A stretch of DNA of 64,000 bases from Thiorhodovibrio frisius (lineage in GTDB: Bacteria > Pseudomonadota > Gammaproteobacteria > Chromatiales > Chromatiaceae): assembly GCF_033954835.1 (NCBI RefSeq), contig NZ_CP121471.1, forward strand, positions 2,350,501 to 2,414,500, given 5' to 3'. The notes under the pieces were generated by a model, which saw only the letters and a list, made by a program, of their open reading frames with translations, searched no databases and was not told the DNA's origin. Made by a program: the position numbers and the translations under genes. Positions within the stretch are counted from its first letter, which is position 1; each line of letters starts with the position of its first letter. Below are positions 54,622 to 63,179 of the stretch, in pieces.

Positions 54622-56675
54622 GTGCGAGCGCGGCCACTTTGCCCTTGCCCTGGCCGACAGCGCCTATAGCGGCTGTTTCTGGCGACTGGTCGTGGCAGAC
54701 GCTTTCGTCACTCGACTGGATGTTCGTGGCGGCCCTGGTCACCCTGCTGCTGGCCTTGGCCCTGGGCCGTTGGCGCGTCTTTGCGCCGCTGTTTGCAGCC
54801 GGCTATGGCGCGCAGTTCTGGGCGCTGGCGCATGCTGATGTGTTGACTGGCCAGCCCTTAGTTGCCTCTTTTGCCTTGCGCATTTTGCGCCAGCCCCTTT
54901 TGTGGCGATACGACAGTCTGTCGTGGTTCTTCGCCATGCTGACCATTGGCGCGGCTTTTGTGTGCAGTCTGTTCGCGCTGGCAACGGCGTCGTCCGGGAT
55001 GCTGTCGCGCCGTGCAGGAGCCAATGCTGGCGCTCGGGGTGATTCCATGGCGGGTGCCAGATCGGGTTCCAACTTGGGCTCAAGCTGGATCGCAGCCTTG
55101 GGTGCCAGAGTGCGTGTCGGTTTAGGCGTGGACTCAGGTCTCTGGCATTTGTTTCAGGTGGCTCTGGCGTTGTCGGTGCTGAGCTGTCTGTGCCTGTTTG
55201 GCAGCGGCAATCTGCTGGCGCTCTATGTGAGCTGGGAGGTGGTGGTCTGGGCATTTTTCCTGCTGCTGGCGGTCGGCGGCGGGCTGGCACTGGGCGCGGC
55301 CGTGCGCTATGCCGCCTATTCCTTTGCCGGGGGCGTGGCCCTGCTTGGTGCGCTGGCGTTGGTGTTTCGCGCTGCCAAGTCTTTTGAGTTCACTCAGGTC
55401 AGCGCTGCCTTGCCGACCCTGGGGATGGGGCAGGAACTGCTGCTGGGTCTGTTGCTGCTGGCCGCGCTGGGGCTGAGACTGGGCGCCTTGCCGCTCTTTG
55501 CCTGGCAGCCGGGGCAGGTGCAACCGCCGGTGCCGGTGTTCTGGCACGGCATTGCGGCGCGGGTGGGGTTTTTCGCTCTGCTGTTGTTGCTCTCACGCAT
55601 TGTAGGGGTCGAGTGGCTGACGCACATGGGCGGGCTGGCGCAGGGCGGCTGGTTTGATCCGCGCCTGCTGCTGTGCTGGGTGGCCTTGCTGCTGGTGCTT
55701 TTCGGCGGCTGGCGTGCCTGGCGGCAAAGCAGTGCTGGCGCAGTGCTGAGCTGGCTGGCGCTGAGCCAGACCGGATTTGTGCTGCTGGCGTTGCTGCTGG
55801 GCGGGGCTTTCGGTACCGCGAGCGGCCTGTTGCAGCTGTTTAGCCTTGGCCTGGCAGAGGCGGTGCTGGCCGGGCTTTGTCTGGTCGCGGTGCCTCTGGT
55901 GTTGGCGCCCTTCGGCTCTGATTCTGGTCGGGCTGCGATGGGGCGCAGGCGACTGGCGCTTGCTGCGGCTTTGCTGGCGGGTGCCAGCCTGGTTGGGCTG
56001 CCGCCGACTCTGGGGTTTGTCTCCAAGTGGCTGCTCTATGACGCCATTCTAACCGAACCCATGCTGGGCTTGAGCCGCTGGCCGCTGTTTGGGCTGGCGC
56101 TGCTCGGCAGCCTGCTCAGCCTGCTCGCGCTCTTGCGGTTGGTGGCTATCATGCGCGCCCAGGCCGGTCAGGAATGCGCGGGTCGGCCCGACGCCATCAT
56201 GGCGCCGGTGCTGGGGTTGTCGGGTTTGACCTTACTGGCCGGGGTGCTGCCGGGTCCGGCCATGGGCTGGGTGGTGGCCATGCAGCACGCGCTCGGGGTG
56301 CCGGTGCTAGATTGGACGCTGGGGGGTGTCGCCGGTCGTTTCAACATGCTGTGGTTGACGCTGTGGCAGGGGCTGGCGGTGCTGCCGCTGCTGGCGGCGC
56401 TGTGGTGGTTTTGGCGCGGTGCGTCAAGTGAGCGAGTGCGCGCGACGCTCTGGCGGGTGCTGGGAGCCTTGCCGATTGGTGATGGCGTGGAGCGGGCGGC
56501 GGCAGGGGAGGCCGGGTCCAGTCAGGGTAGGGGGCGCCGGCGTTTGCTCGAGTCGCTGCTCGCGCGCTTGCTCGACGGGCTGGCTGGACTGGTCGCCGCT
56601 CTGAGCGGCCCGCGCCTGGCACCCTGGACGCTGGTCGCCGCCTTGGCGAGCTTCGTGTTCTGGGCGCTGACTTAA
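54618..56675 (+). CDS. Complex-I/antiporter-like membrane subunit (NuoL/MrpA type)
   Basis: A 685-residue protein with about 16 helices. It retains LLALYVSWEVVVWAFFLL (glutamate), LRLGALPLFAWQPGQVQPPV and FWHGIAARVGFFALL. The lysine usual before the PL motif is replaced by Arg, and the HTWLPxA pattern is AWQPGQ. LVGLPPTLGFVSKWLLYDAI matches the second-half signature. The C-terminal tail has a helix (LAPWTLVAALASFVFW). The stop overlaps the convergent hypE stop by 4 bp. Confidence 0.75.
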   Translation: MSASAATLPLPWPTAPIAAVSGDWSWQTLSSLDWMFVAALVTLLLALALGRWRVFAPLFAAGYGAQFWALAHADVLTGQPLVASFALRILRQPLLWRYDSLSWFFAMLTIGAAFVCSLFALATASSGMLSRRAGANAGARGDSMAGARSGSNLGSSWIAALGARVRVGLGVDSGLWHLFQVALALSVLSCLCLFGSGNLLALYVSWEVVVWAFFLLLAVGGGLALGAAVRYAAYSFAGGVALLGALALVFRAAKSFEFTQVSAALPTLGMGQELLLGLLLLAALGLRLGALPLFAWQPGQVQPPVPVFWHGIAARVGFFALLLLLSRIVGVEWLTHMGGLAQGGWFDPRLLLCWVALLLVLFGGWRAWRQSSAGAVLSWLALSQTGFVLLALLLGGAFGTASGLLQLFSLGLAEAVLAGLCLVAVPLVLAPFGSDSGRAAMGRRRLALAAALLAGASLVGLPPTLGFVSKWLLYDAILTEPMLGLSRWPLFGLALLGSLLSLLALLRLVAIMRAQAGQECAGRPDAIMAPVLGLSGLTLLAGVLPGPAMGWVVAMQHALGVPVLDWTLGGVAGRFNMLWLTLWQGLAVLPLLAALWWFWRGASSERVRATLWRVLGALPIGDGVERAAAGEAGSSQGRGRRRLLESLLARLLDGLAGLVAALSGPRLAPWTLVAALASFVFWALT

Positions 56676-57742
56676 CAAATGCGTGGCAATTGCTCGCCGG
56701 TGAGCCAGTCGAGCAGGCGGCGACCGCCGAAGGGGGTCTCTAGCTCAATCAGCTGCTGGGGGTCTTTGGTTACCTTGCCGATGATGGCCGACTCGCGGCC
56801 CAGCGGATGGGCGCGCATGGCGGTGAGCAGTGCCTCGGCGCGCTCAGCCGGACAGATGGCGATCAGCTTGCCTTCGTTGGCGATATTGAGCGGGTCGAGC
56901 CCGAGCAGCTCGCAGGCTGCGCGCACCTCTGGCTTGAGCGGAATGGCTGCCTCGCGGATCAGCATGCCGACGCCGGACTGAGCGGCCAGTTCATTGAGCG
57001 TTGCCGCCAAGCCCCCGCGCGTGGGGTCGCGCAGGCAGTGGATGTCTGGCACGGCGGCGATCATGTCCGCGACCAGCCCGTGCAGGGCGGCGCTGTCGGA
57101 TTGGAGTTCAGTCCCAAAGCCGAGATTGTCGCGCTGCGACAGGATGGCGATGCCATGATCGCCGAGGCTGCCGCTGACCAGCACCGCATCGCCCGGTGTG
57201 GCGCGCTCACCTGAAATCACAATGCCATCTGGCACCTCGCCGACGCCGGTGGTGGTGATGAAGCAGCCATCGGCTTTGCCGCGCTCGACCACCTTGGTGT
57301 CTCCGGTGACGATGGGCACGCCGGCGGCCTTCGAGGCTTCTGCCATGGCGATGACAATGCGCTCAAGGTCAGCCAGCGGCAGGCCTTCTTCCAGAATAAA
57401 GCCGGCGGCCAGATAGAGCGGGCGGGCGCCGGCCATGGCAACATCGTTGATGGTGCCATGCACCGCGAGACTGCCAATGTTGCCGCCGTTGAAGAACATC
57501 GGCGAGATGACATGGCCGTCGGTGCTCATTACCAGGCGCCCGCGCACCGGGCCGAACAGGGCTTGGTCGTTGTTTTGGCGCAGCAGGTCGTTGTCCAGAT
57601 GGCGGCGGAAGATATCCTCGATCAGCTGCGCCATGGCACGGCCGCCGCCGCCGTGGCTGAGATCAACGCGGCCTTCGCGCACATCGAGACGGCGGTTGGA
57701 GTGGCCGGGCGAATTTGGATGGATTGAGTTGGGGGCGGTCAT
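56672..57742 (-). CDS. hypE: Hydrogenase maturation protein HypE
   Basis: A 356-residue enzyme that dehydrates a thiocarbamoyl group on its own C-terminal cysteine to give the cyanide ligands of the [NiFe] site. SHGGGGRAMAQLIEDIF, PMFFNGGNIGSLAVHGTIND and the C-terminal PRIC with the acceptor Cys are present. It follows hypD by 67 bp in the hypCDE group. Confidence 0.95.
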   Translation of the reverse strand: MTAPNSIHPNSPGHSNRRLDVREGRVDLSHGGGGRAMAQLIEDIFRRHLDNDLLRQNNDQALFGPVRGRLVMSTDGHVISPMFFNGGNIGSLAVHGTINDVAMAGARPLYLAAGFILEEGLPLADLERIVIAMAEASKAAGVPIVTGDTKVVERGKADGCFITTTGVGEVPDGIVISGERATPGDAVLVSGSLGDHGIAILSQRDNLGFGTELQSDSAALHGLVADMIAAVPDIHCLRDPTRGGLAATLNELAAQSGVGMLIREAAIPLKPEVRAACELLGLDPLNIANEGKLIAICPAERAEALLTAMRAHPLGRESAIIGKVTKDPQQLIELETPFGGRRLLDWLTGEQLPRIC

Positions 57743-57809
57743 GCTGGGTCAAGCGGGGTTAGCGTGAATTGCACGGGATTGTTCTCCGGGGTGGCCGGGA
57801 CCATGAGCG

Positions 57810-58952
57810 TTAGGCCGCCGAAGCGGTGGTCGCTCGATTCGACTGGCGCGAACGACCATAGCTCCAGTAAGCGGCGCAGGCGCCTTCTGAGGACACCATG
57901 CAGGCGCCCATGGGATTCTCGGGTGAACAGACTGTACCAAACAGCTTGCAATCTGTCGGTTCCAGCAAGCCGCGCAGCACCTTGGGGCATTCGCAGCCTT
58001 TGATCTCGCGGCTGGGGGTCACCTCGACCGGGAAGCGCTGCTCGGCGTCCCAGTCGGCATAGGTATCGGCCACGCGCAGGGCGCTGTCTGGCAGCCAGCC
58101 GAGGCCGCGCCACTCGAAAGTCTCGCGCGGGGCTAAGGTCTCGCGCATCAACGCCTGGGCTTTGGTGTTGCCTGCTGGACTGACGGCACGGCTGTATTGG
58201 TTCTCGAGATCGCGGCGCCCCTGGTTGATCTGGCGCACCAGCATGAGCGCACTTTGCATCACATCAAGCGGCTCGAAGCCGGCGATGACCAAGGGCAGGC
58301 CATGTTCCCGGGCGACAAAGGCATAGGCTGCGCTGCCGATGATGGTGCTCACATGGGATGGCCCCAGGATTCCGTCGATACGCGCGGCGTCTTGCCCGCT
58401 GTCGTTCAGAATAGCGCGCAGCGCGGGTGGGGTCAGCACATGGTTGCAGAAGACCGAGAAGTTGCTCAGCCCCTCGGCGCGTGCGGTTTTGAGCGCAACG
58501 GCTGTTGGCGGGGTGGTGGTCTCAAAGCCGATGGCGAAGAAGACAACTTGATGATCAGGCGCGGCGCGGGCGATGGCGAGCGCGTCCTGAGTGGAATAGA
58601 CCATGCGGATGTCGGCGCCCTCAGCCTTGGCTTTGAGCAGGCTCTGGCGCTCGCTGGCGGGCACCCGCATCAGATCGCCATAGGTGCAGAGGGTCACCCG
58701 GTGCTGGCTGGCGATGGCGATGGCCTGATCGATGCGCGCCATCGGCAGCACGCACACCGGGCAGCCGGGGCCGTGGACGAAGCGCAGATTCTCTGGCATC
58801 AGGTCCTGTACGCCATAGCGGAAAATGGCGTGGGTATGGCCGCCGCAGAACTCCATAAGCCGATAGTCGCGATCCGGGTGCACCTCGGTGCGAATGGCGC
58901 TGGCAATATTCCGGGCCAGAGCGCTGTCGCGGTATTCGTCGATGAATTTCAC
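57810..58952 (-). CDS. hypD: Hydrogenase maturation protein HypD
   Basis: A 380-residue iron-sulfur protein that with HypC builds the Fe(CN)2CO unit. Signatures: EFCGGHTHAIFRYG, HGPGCPVCVLP, FAIGFETTTPPTA, and a C-terminal cysteine set (KGCECPKVLRG, CKLFGTVCSPENPMGACMV) for the 4Fe-4S cluster. Start overlaps hypC by 4 bp (ATGA). Confidence 0.96.
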   Translation of the reverse strand: MKFIDEYRDSALARNIASAIRTEVHPDRDYRLMEFCGGHTHAIFRYGVQDLMPENLRFVHGPGCPVCVLPMARIDQAIAIASQHRVTLCTYGDLMRVPASERQSLLKAKAEGADIRMVYSTQDALAIARAAPDHQVVFFAIGFETTTPPTAVALKTARAEGLSNFSVFCNHVLTPPALRAILNDSGQDAARIDGILGPSHVSTIIGSAAYAFVAREHGLPLVIAGFEPLDVMQSALMLVRQINQGRRDLENQYSRAVSPAGNTKAQALMRETLAPRETFEWRGLGWLPDSALRVADTYADWDAEQRFPVEVTPSREIKGCECPKVLRGLLEPTDCKLFGTVCSPENPMGACMVSSEGACAAYWSYGRSRQSNRATTASAA

Positions 58953-59224
58953 TCGGGTGCCTCGACCTGGGCTGGTTGTGGCCGTTCATCAGATGGACTC
59001 GGGTCGAATTCGCTCATGGTCCGCATCAGCCGCAGGGTTTCCTCAGCCTCCTCCGGGCTGATGCGATTGAGCGCATAGCCAACATGCACCAGCACATAGT
59101 CCCCGACTTCGACCCCCTCCACCAAGGCGAGCGAAACGTCCTTGCGCACGCCGTCAAGCGAGACACAGGCCTGGTCGGTGGCACTATCGATGCTGAGCAC
59201 CTGGGCGGGAATCGCAAGGCACAT
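58949..59224 (-). CDS. hypC: Hydrogenase maturation chaperone HypC
   Basis: A 91-residue chaperone beginning MCLAIPAQVLSIDS, with the essential Cys2, and GDYVLVHVGYALNRISPEEA. It carries the Fe unit to the hydrogenase large subunit. ATG 59224 (after GGAG) exposes Cys2; the longer frame is rejected. The TATAGA at 59308-59313 on the minus strand is a possible -10. Confidence 0.95.
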   Translation of the reverse strand: MCLAIPAQVLSIDSATDQACVSLDGVRKDVSLALVEGVEVGDYVLVHVGYALNRISPEEAEETLRLMRTMSEFDPSPSDERPQPAQVEAPE

Positions 59225-59410
59225 AAAAAAACTCCGGTGGGTTTTGTCGCAAGCCCAGTGCAACGACGGGCTGGTTTGCCGTTGCTTGTGATTAGGTCAT
59301 GATCGAGTCTATAGCCTCTCAATATATCGGATTTGTTTCTGTAGGTGGCGGATCTCTAAAGAAGCTGTTGTGACCATCTCGCAGCGATCCGCATGGATGA
59401 GTTAGTGTTT

Positions 59411-60607
59411 TTAGGCTTCCAGACTGATGGAGTAGTCGACACAGGGGTCAATGGCAGTGACTAGCAGGTCAGCTAGCCGCTCAATCTCGGTCCGATCAGC
59501 TGCTTTTCCACCTGGCGGTAGCCTGCTTAAAGCCTGATTCAGCACCCCTTGCGGATGAAAGTTCCATTCAGTCGGTGCCAGCACCTGATGGCGCTCGACG
59601 CGGCCATCTCGCAAGACCAGTCGATGCACCAGCAGGCCGCGTGCAGCCTGGACGGCGGCGAGGCTGGTGTCTGATCGGGGATGCAGACTCTGGATGGGTG
59701 GCGCATGGTTGCTGACCGCGCTCGCCTCGGCCAGGGCTTGCGCGAGTTCCACCAGCAGCGCGGCGAAACGGGTCAGCAGGCCGTTGCCATGCGTTTGCAT
59801 CAAGCTGGCGATCAGGGGTTCCCCAGCCATGCGTGCGAGCGGCGTGGTCTCATAACAGCGTCCCTTGATGCTCGGAGCTGCGATGAAGGCATCAGTGCTG
59901 GTACTGCCCAAGGCGCCGCTTAGCTGCTGTTCAATGGCGCTCAGGTCGGGCTGGGTAAGAAAGGCAGTCCGGGTCTGGCCGAGTGTTTCCAATTCTTGCT
60001 CATGCAGGGCACGCGCCATTGCGGCGGCTGGTGTTTGAGCGCTGTCTGCGAAGCGTCGCCACTGCTCAAGGCTGTCGCAAGCGGCTAGCCAGTCGGCGGC
60101 AGTTGTTCCCAGGCTGGCCTGTTCGCCAAGTGCGATCAGCGCGCTCAAGGCGGACTCGTTGGCTGATGCAGTTGGACGATCGATGCGCGCGCTGGGGATG
60201 AAGGGCTCACCCGTCACGCGCAGCTGGGATCGCAGCCCTTGCCAGGCGGCCATGACGCGGGCCATCAGAGCATCCTCGCGCGTTAGGCCGAGCAGAGGCG
60301 GCCAGTCGAGCAATAGACGCCAAAGATGCTCCTTGATCAGCTCCGCGTGCAACAGTTGCTGACGGCAGAGCCGGGTCGATGCGTCGGGTGCTAGGTTTAG
60401 AATGGACTCGGCAGCGGCGGTAAACGCCTGGGACTGGGCGGTAGCACACAGGCTGTAGAGTAGCGGAATCTGGCGTGCCACCTCGGCGACAGGCTTGCCG
60501 GAAAACACCCGCGAGGCAGCCAGCGGGCGCGAGGAGCGGATGTCCACCCGCCAGCGCTCGCTATCCCAGTTCAGGGCAATGCGCAATCGTCCGGCCGGAT
60601 CATCCAT
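59411..60607 (-). CDS. hupK: HupK-like hydrogenase accessory protein
   Basis: A 398-residue relative of the [NiFe]-hydrogenase large subunit. The first metal-binding motif appears as LLYSLCATAQSQA and the last as AIDPCVDYSISLEA. Each therefore has a single Cys instead of the usual CxxC pair, typical of the HupK/HoxV scaffold rather than an active enzyme. Such proteins assist cofactor assembly. 186 bp upstream of hypC. No structural hydrogenase genes are in the window. Confidence 0.75.
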   Translation of the reverse strand: MDDPAGRLRIALNWDSERWRVDIRSSRPLAASRVFSGKPVAEVARQIPLLYSLCATAQSQAFTAAAESILNLAPDASTRLCRQQLLHAELIKEHLWRLLLDWPPLLGLTREDALMARVMAAWQGLRSQLRVTGEPFIPSARIDRPTASANESALSALIALGEQASLGTTAADWLAACDSLEQWRRFADSAQTPAAAMARALHEQELETLGQTRTAFLTQPDLSAIEQQLSGALGSTSTDAFIAAPSIKGRCYETTPLARMAGEPLIASLMQTHGNGLLTRFAALLVELAQALAEASAVSNHAPPIQSLHPRSDTSLAAVQAARGLLVHRLVLRDGRVERHQVLAPTEWNFHPQGVLNQALSRLPPGGKAADRTEIERLADLLVTAIDPCVDYSISLEA

Positions 60608-60623
60608 GCCGTAACCGCCCGTC

Positions 60624-62141
60624 CTAGAGCCGCACCCGTACCCGATACGTCAAAGTTGTCGAGCCCTCTGCCGGCACATCAAGCGTCCAGACTGCGGTAT
60701 GGGCATTGCCTTTTTGATGGGGTGCGCTTTCTTCGAGGATTTTCCAGTCGCCGGGGAGGCTCTCCTGCAAGGTCACAGTGGCCGGTTCTGACTTGGCATT
60801 TTTGACCAGGATCTCGAACGCACTGTCGAACTCATACTGCCAGGGGCCGCTGCCAGAGCGCTTGGTGAATTCCGTCTGTTTGCGGCTGGCGGTGACGTCG
60901 AAGGATTGTCCGAGCAATACCTTGAAAGTCTCGTTCTTGGGTGTATGGTCGATGCGATCCTCGCCGATGAACTGGGCATTGCCGGCCGAGTCGCGCTTGT
61001 AGACGCGCAGAGTCCCGGCGGGCAGCGGCATGCCGAGGTTGGATGCCTCGTCATTGGTCAGCTCAAGGAACACCTGCACGTCCAGATCCTGCGCCAGGTC
61101 GCCGAGCGCGCGCTGATAACTGCCGGCGCCGCCCTGAATCACCAACTCCTTGCGCACCTTGGCACCAGAGGCGGCAAGCAGACTGACCTGCTTGGACTGA
61201 TTATCAGCAATGGTGGTCGGCTCGGCCAGGCTGTAGAGGTGGTACTCAAACAGGGCCTCTTCCTCCATCGGCGGCGCGGCAGCGGCCATCATGCGACGCT
61301 CGGCCATGCCGTCAAACATGCTCGGGGGATCGGGCGCGCGGTTCACATCGCCAGCGACCAGTTGCAGCCGGGCGTTGCTGTAGCTGGTGCCGCTGCGGTT
61401 CTCGAGCGTCACCCAGCCGGTCAGGTCGAGCTTGGTCTCGTCGCTGCTCAGCTCGCCGACATAATCGGCCTGCCAGCTCAGGCCCCCGGTCAGGTAGCTG
61501 AGTTCCAGTGCCTGCGGCTGTGTCGCCTGGTTATCCAGTCGCATCACCAAGGTAGGGCGGTCGCGCAGGTTGGCGGGAATGTCGCGATAGACAATGCGGT
61601 AGCCCAGACTGCCGGGGCTGCCAGTCTCGATACGGTCGCCAAGTTTCAGCACCACGCCGTCGTTCGCGGCCAGCACGGTGGCGGTTTCTTCGGTCTCTTC
61701 ACCCGTGGTCGGATGGGTACGGATAAGTCCAACCTCGCGGCCGACGTATTTTTCCAGCAGCTTGCCGGGGGTGAGCAGATCGAAGTCAAAATTCTGCTCG
61801 ATGACCCGTGGTGCCGGGGTCTGATCGCCCTCGGGCACGCGCAGCAGGGCGGTCTGTGGCTTGATGCGCGCGCTGACATCACGAAAGGCCAGATCCAGTC
61901 GCCCAGCTGGCAGGCTGATCTGGCGTTGGTCTTTGATCAATGCCAGATCGCTGTTGTAGATGGTCACCGCGACCGCAGTCTGGTCGGCCAGGGTGGTGCG
62001 GACTTCGGGTAATCTGTTATTGGTTTGATCAGTGGCCTGATCGGCTTCGGGTGGGTTGGCCATGGCCGCCTCCGCGAGCAACAATGTCAGAGCAGTGGTG
62101 AATAGCGGCCAGAAGGCCCGTGGTTTGGCGCTTGCTTGCAT
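60624..62141 (-). CDS. DUF4139 domain secreted protein
   Basis: About 505 residues with a signal peptide (PLFTTALTLLLAEAAMA). The DUF4139 pattern follows: TAVAVTIYNSDLALIKDQRQ, GLSWQADYVGELSSDETKLD, LTGWVTLENRSGTSYSNARL, and a C-terminal beta domain ending STTLTYRVRVRL. Exported, function not known. It precedes hupK by 16 bp on the same strand, so it may be co-transcribed with it. ATG 62141 chosen for the signal peptide. Confidence 0.82.
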   Translation of the reverse strand: MQASAKPRAFWPLFTTALTLLLAEAAMANPPEADQATDQTNNRLPEVRTTLADQTAVAVTIYNSDLALIKDQRQISLPAGRLDLAFRDVSARIKPQTALLRVPEGDQTPAPRVIEQNFDFDLLTPGKLLEKYVGREVGLIRTHPTTGEETEETATVLAANDGVVLKLGDRIETGSPGSLGYRIVYRDIPANLRDRPTLVMRLDNQATQPQALELSYLTGGLSWQADYVGELSSDETKLDLTGWVTLENRSGTSYSNARLQLVAGDVNRAPDPPSMFDGMAERRMMAAAAPPMEEEALFEYHLYSLAEPTTIADNQSKQVSLLAASGAKVRKELVIQGGAGSYQRALGDLAQDLDVQVFLELTNDEASNLGMPLPAGTLRVYKRDSAGNAQFIGEDRIDHTPKNETFKVLLGQSFDVTASRKQTEFTKRSGSGPWQYEFDSAFEILVKNAKSEPATVTLQESLPGDWKILEESAPHQKGNAHTAVWTLDVPAEGSTTLTYRVRVRL

Positions 62142-62273
62142 GATTTGAAGGCTCCGGTTGGGATGATTGTCCGTCTGCGCAGGGCCCAATGCCAGAGCGA
62201 ATGGGCGCGTTTGCGCACCGCATCAGGGCTGTCGGCGATGATTGAGTCTATACCAATTGCAAACTGATTTTCG

Positions 62274-62380
62274 GTTCTGGGCCGGGTGACGGTCACGGGG
62301 GTCTCGGCGGCAGGACGCCGCCGGGAAGCCTACAGGGAGGTATTCACGGCGTCTCCCGTGGCCGTCACCCGGCCCAGAAC
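62274..62380 (-). repeat. Dispersed palindromic repeat, copy 2
   Basis: Inverted arms GTTCTGGGCCGGGTGACGG and its near-exact complement at the other end, with the same core as copy 1 at 46104-46225 in opposite orientation. It lies between the divergent DUF4139 and Uma2 genes. Confidence 0.8.
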
Positions 62381-62601
62381 GAGCCGAAATCTCGAGGGTT
62401 TCGGTATAACCGATTTAGCTGGCGAGTTTTTCTCCTGCCTTGGCGGTCTGGATTTTAAGCGCAATGGCGACCTGCCGCCGATTGAGTTCGCGCGCTAAGA
62501 TAGTAGTCAAGGGTGACCTATGTCCCTTGTGATTCTGTCGAGAGTTCTTGATGTCGCGGACACCGAAGGGTGCCTACATTCGTTGTTTATTGGGTGCACT
62601 A
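62381..62601. other. Spacer between repeat copy 2 and Uma2 gene
   Basis: No gene seen. The upstream extension of the Uma2 frame (from 62548) lacks coding character and a ribosome site. Confidence 0.35.
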
Positions 62602-63165
62602 ATGTCTTTTAATGCACAGCAAAAACCGTCTCTGAGTGTCGAGGATTATCTGGCTGGTGAGCCTTGCAGCGAGATTCGGCACGAGTACATTGATGGTCAG
62701 GTGTATGCCATGGCCGGTGCAAGTCGCGCGCATGGACTTATTTTGAACGCTTTTGCATTCGCGCTAACCCCCGCTGCGCGGTTGAAGAACTGTCAGCTGT
62801 TCACCTCGGACATGAAGGTAAGACTCGAGATCGACGGCAAGACGCTGTTTTACTATCCGGATTTGCTCCTGTCCTGTGATCCGGAAGATCGCGAGTCCGA
62901 TTTCTGCCAGTTGCCCTGCCTGATCGCAGAGGTGTTGTCTGAATCTACGGAACGCATTGACCGGCGCGAAAAGCTGCTGGCGTATCAAACCTTGCCGAGC
63001 TTGCTTGAATATCTGCTGGTGGCTCAAGACGGGGAGCGGGTAGAAGTCTACCGGCGCAAGAATGATTGGCGCGCGGAATGCTACGACAACGGCGATATCT
63101 GGCTGGATTGCCTGGCAACTGCGGTGCCTGTGGCGGAGATTTACCTGGACCTGAACCGAGCCTAG
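62602..63165 (+). CDS. Uma2-family (DUF820) putative endonuclease
   Basis: A 187-residue protein with the PD-(D/E)XK arrangement of Uma2/DUF820: LSVEDYLAGEPCSEIRHEYI near residue 14, YYPDLLLSC near residue 95 and CLIAEVLSESTERIDRREK near residue 110. Uma2 proteins are abundant in cyanobacteria and purple bacteria, probably nuclease-derived, with unknown role. ATG 62602 is chosen at the start of the conserved region. Confidence 0.85.
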   Translation: MSFNAQQKPSLSVEDYLAGEPCSEIRHEYIDGQVYAMAGASRAHGLILNAFAFALTPAARLKNCQLFTSDMKVRLEIDGKTLFYYPDLLLSCDPEDRESDFCQLPCLIAEVLSESTERIDRREKLLAYQTLPSLLEYLLVAQDGERVEVYRRKNDWRAECYDNGDIWLDCLATAVPVAEIYLDLNRA

Positions 63166-63179
63166 GAGGCTGATCGACT

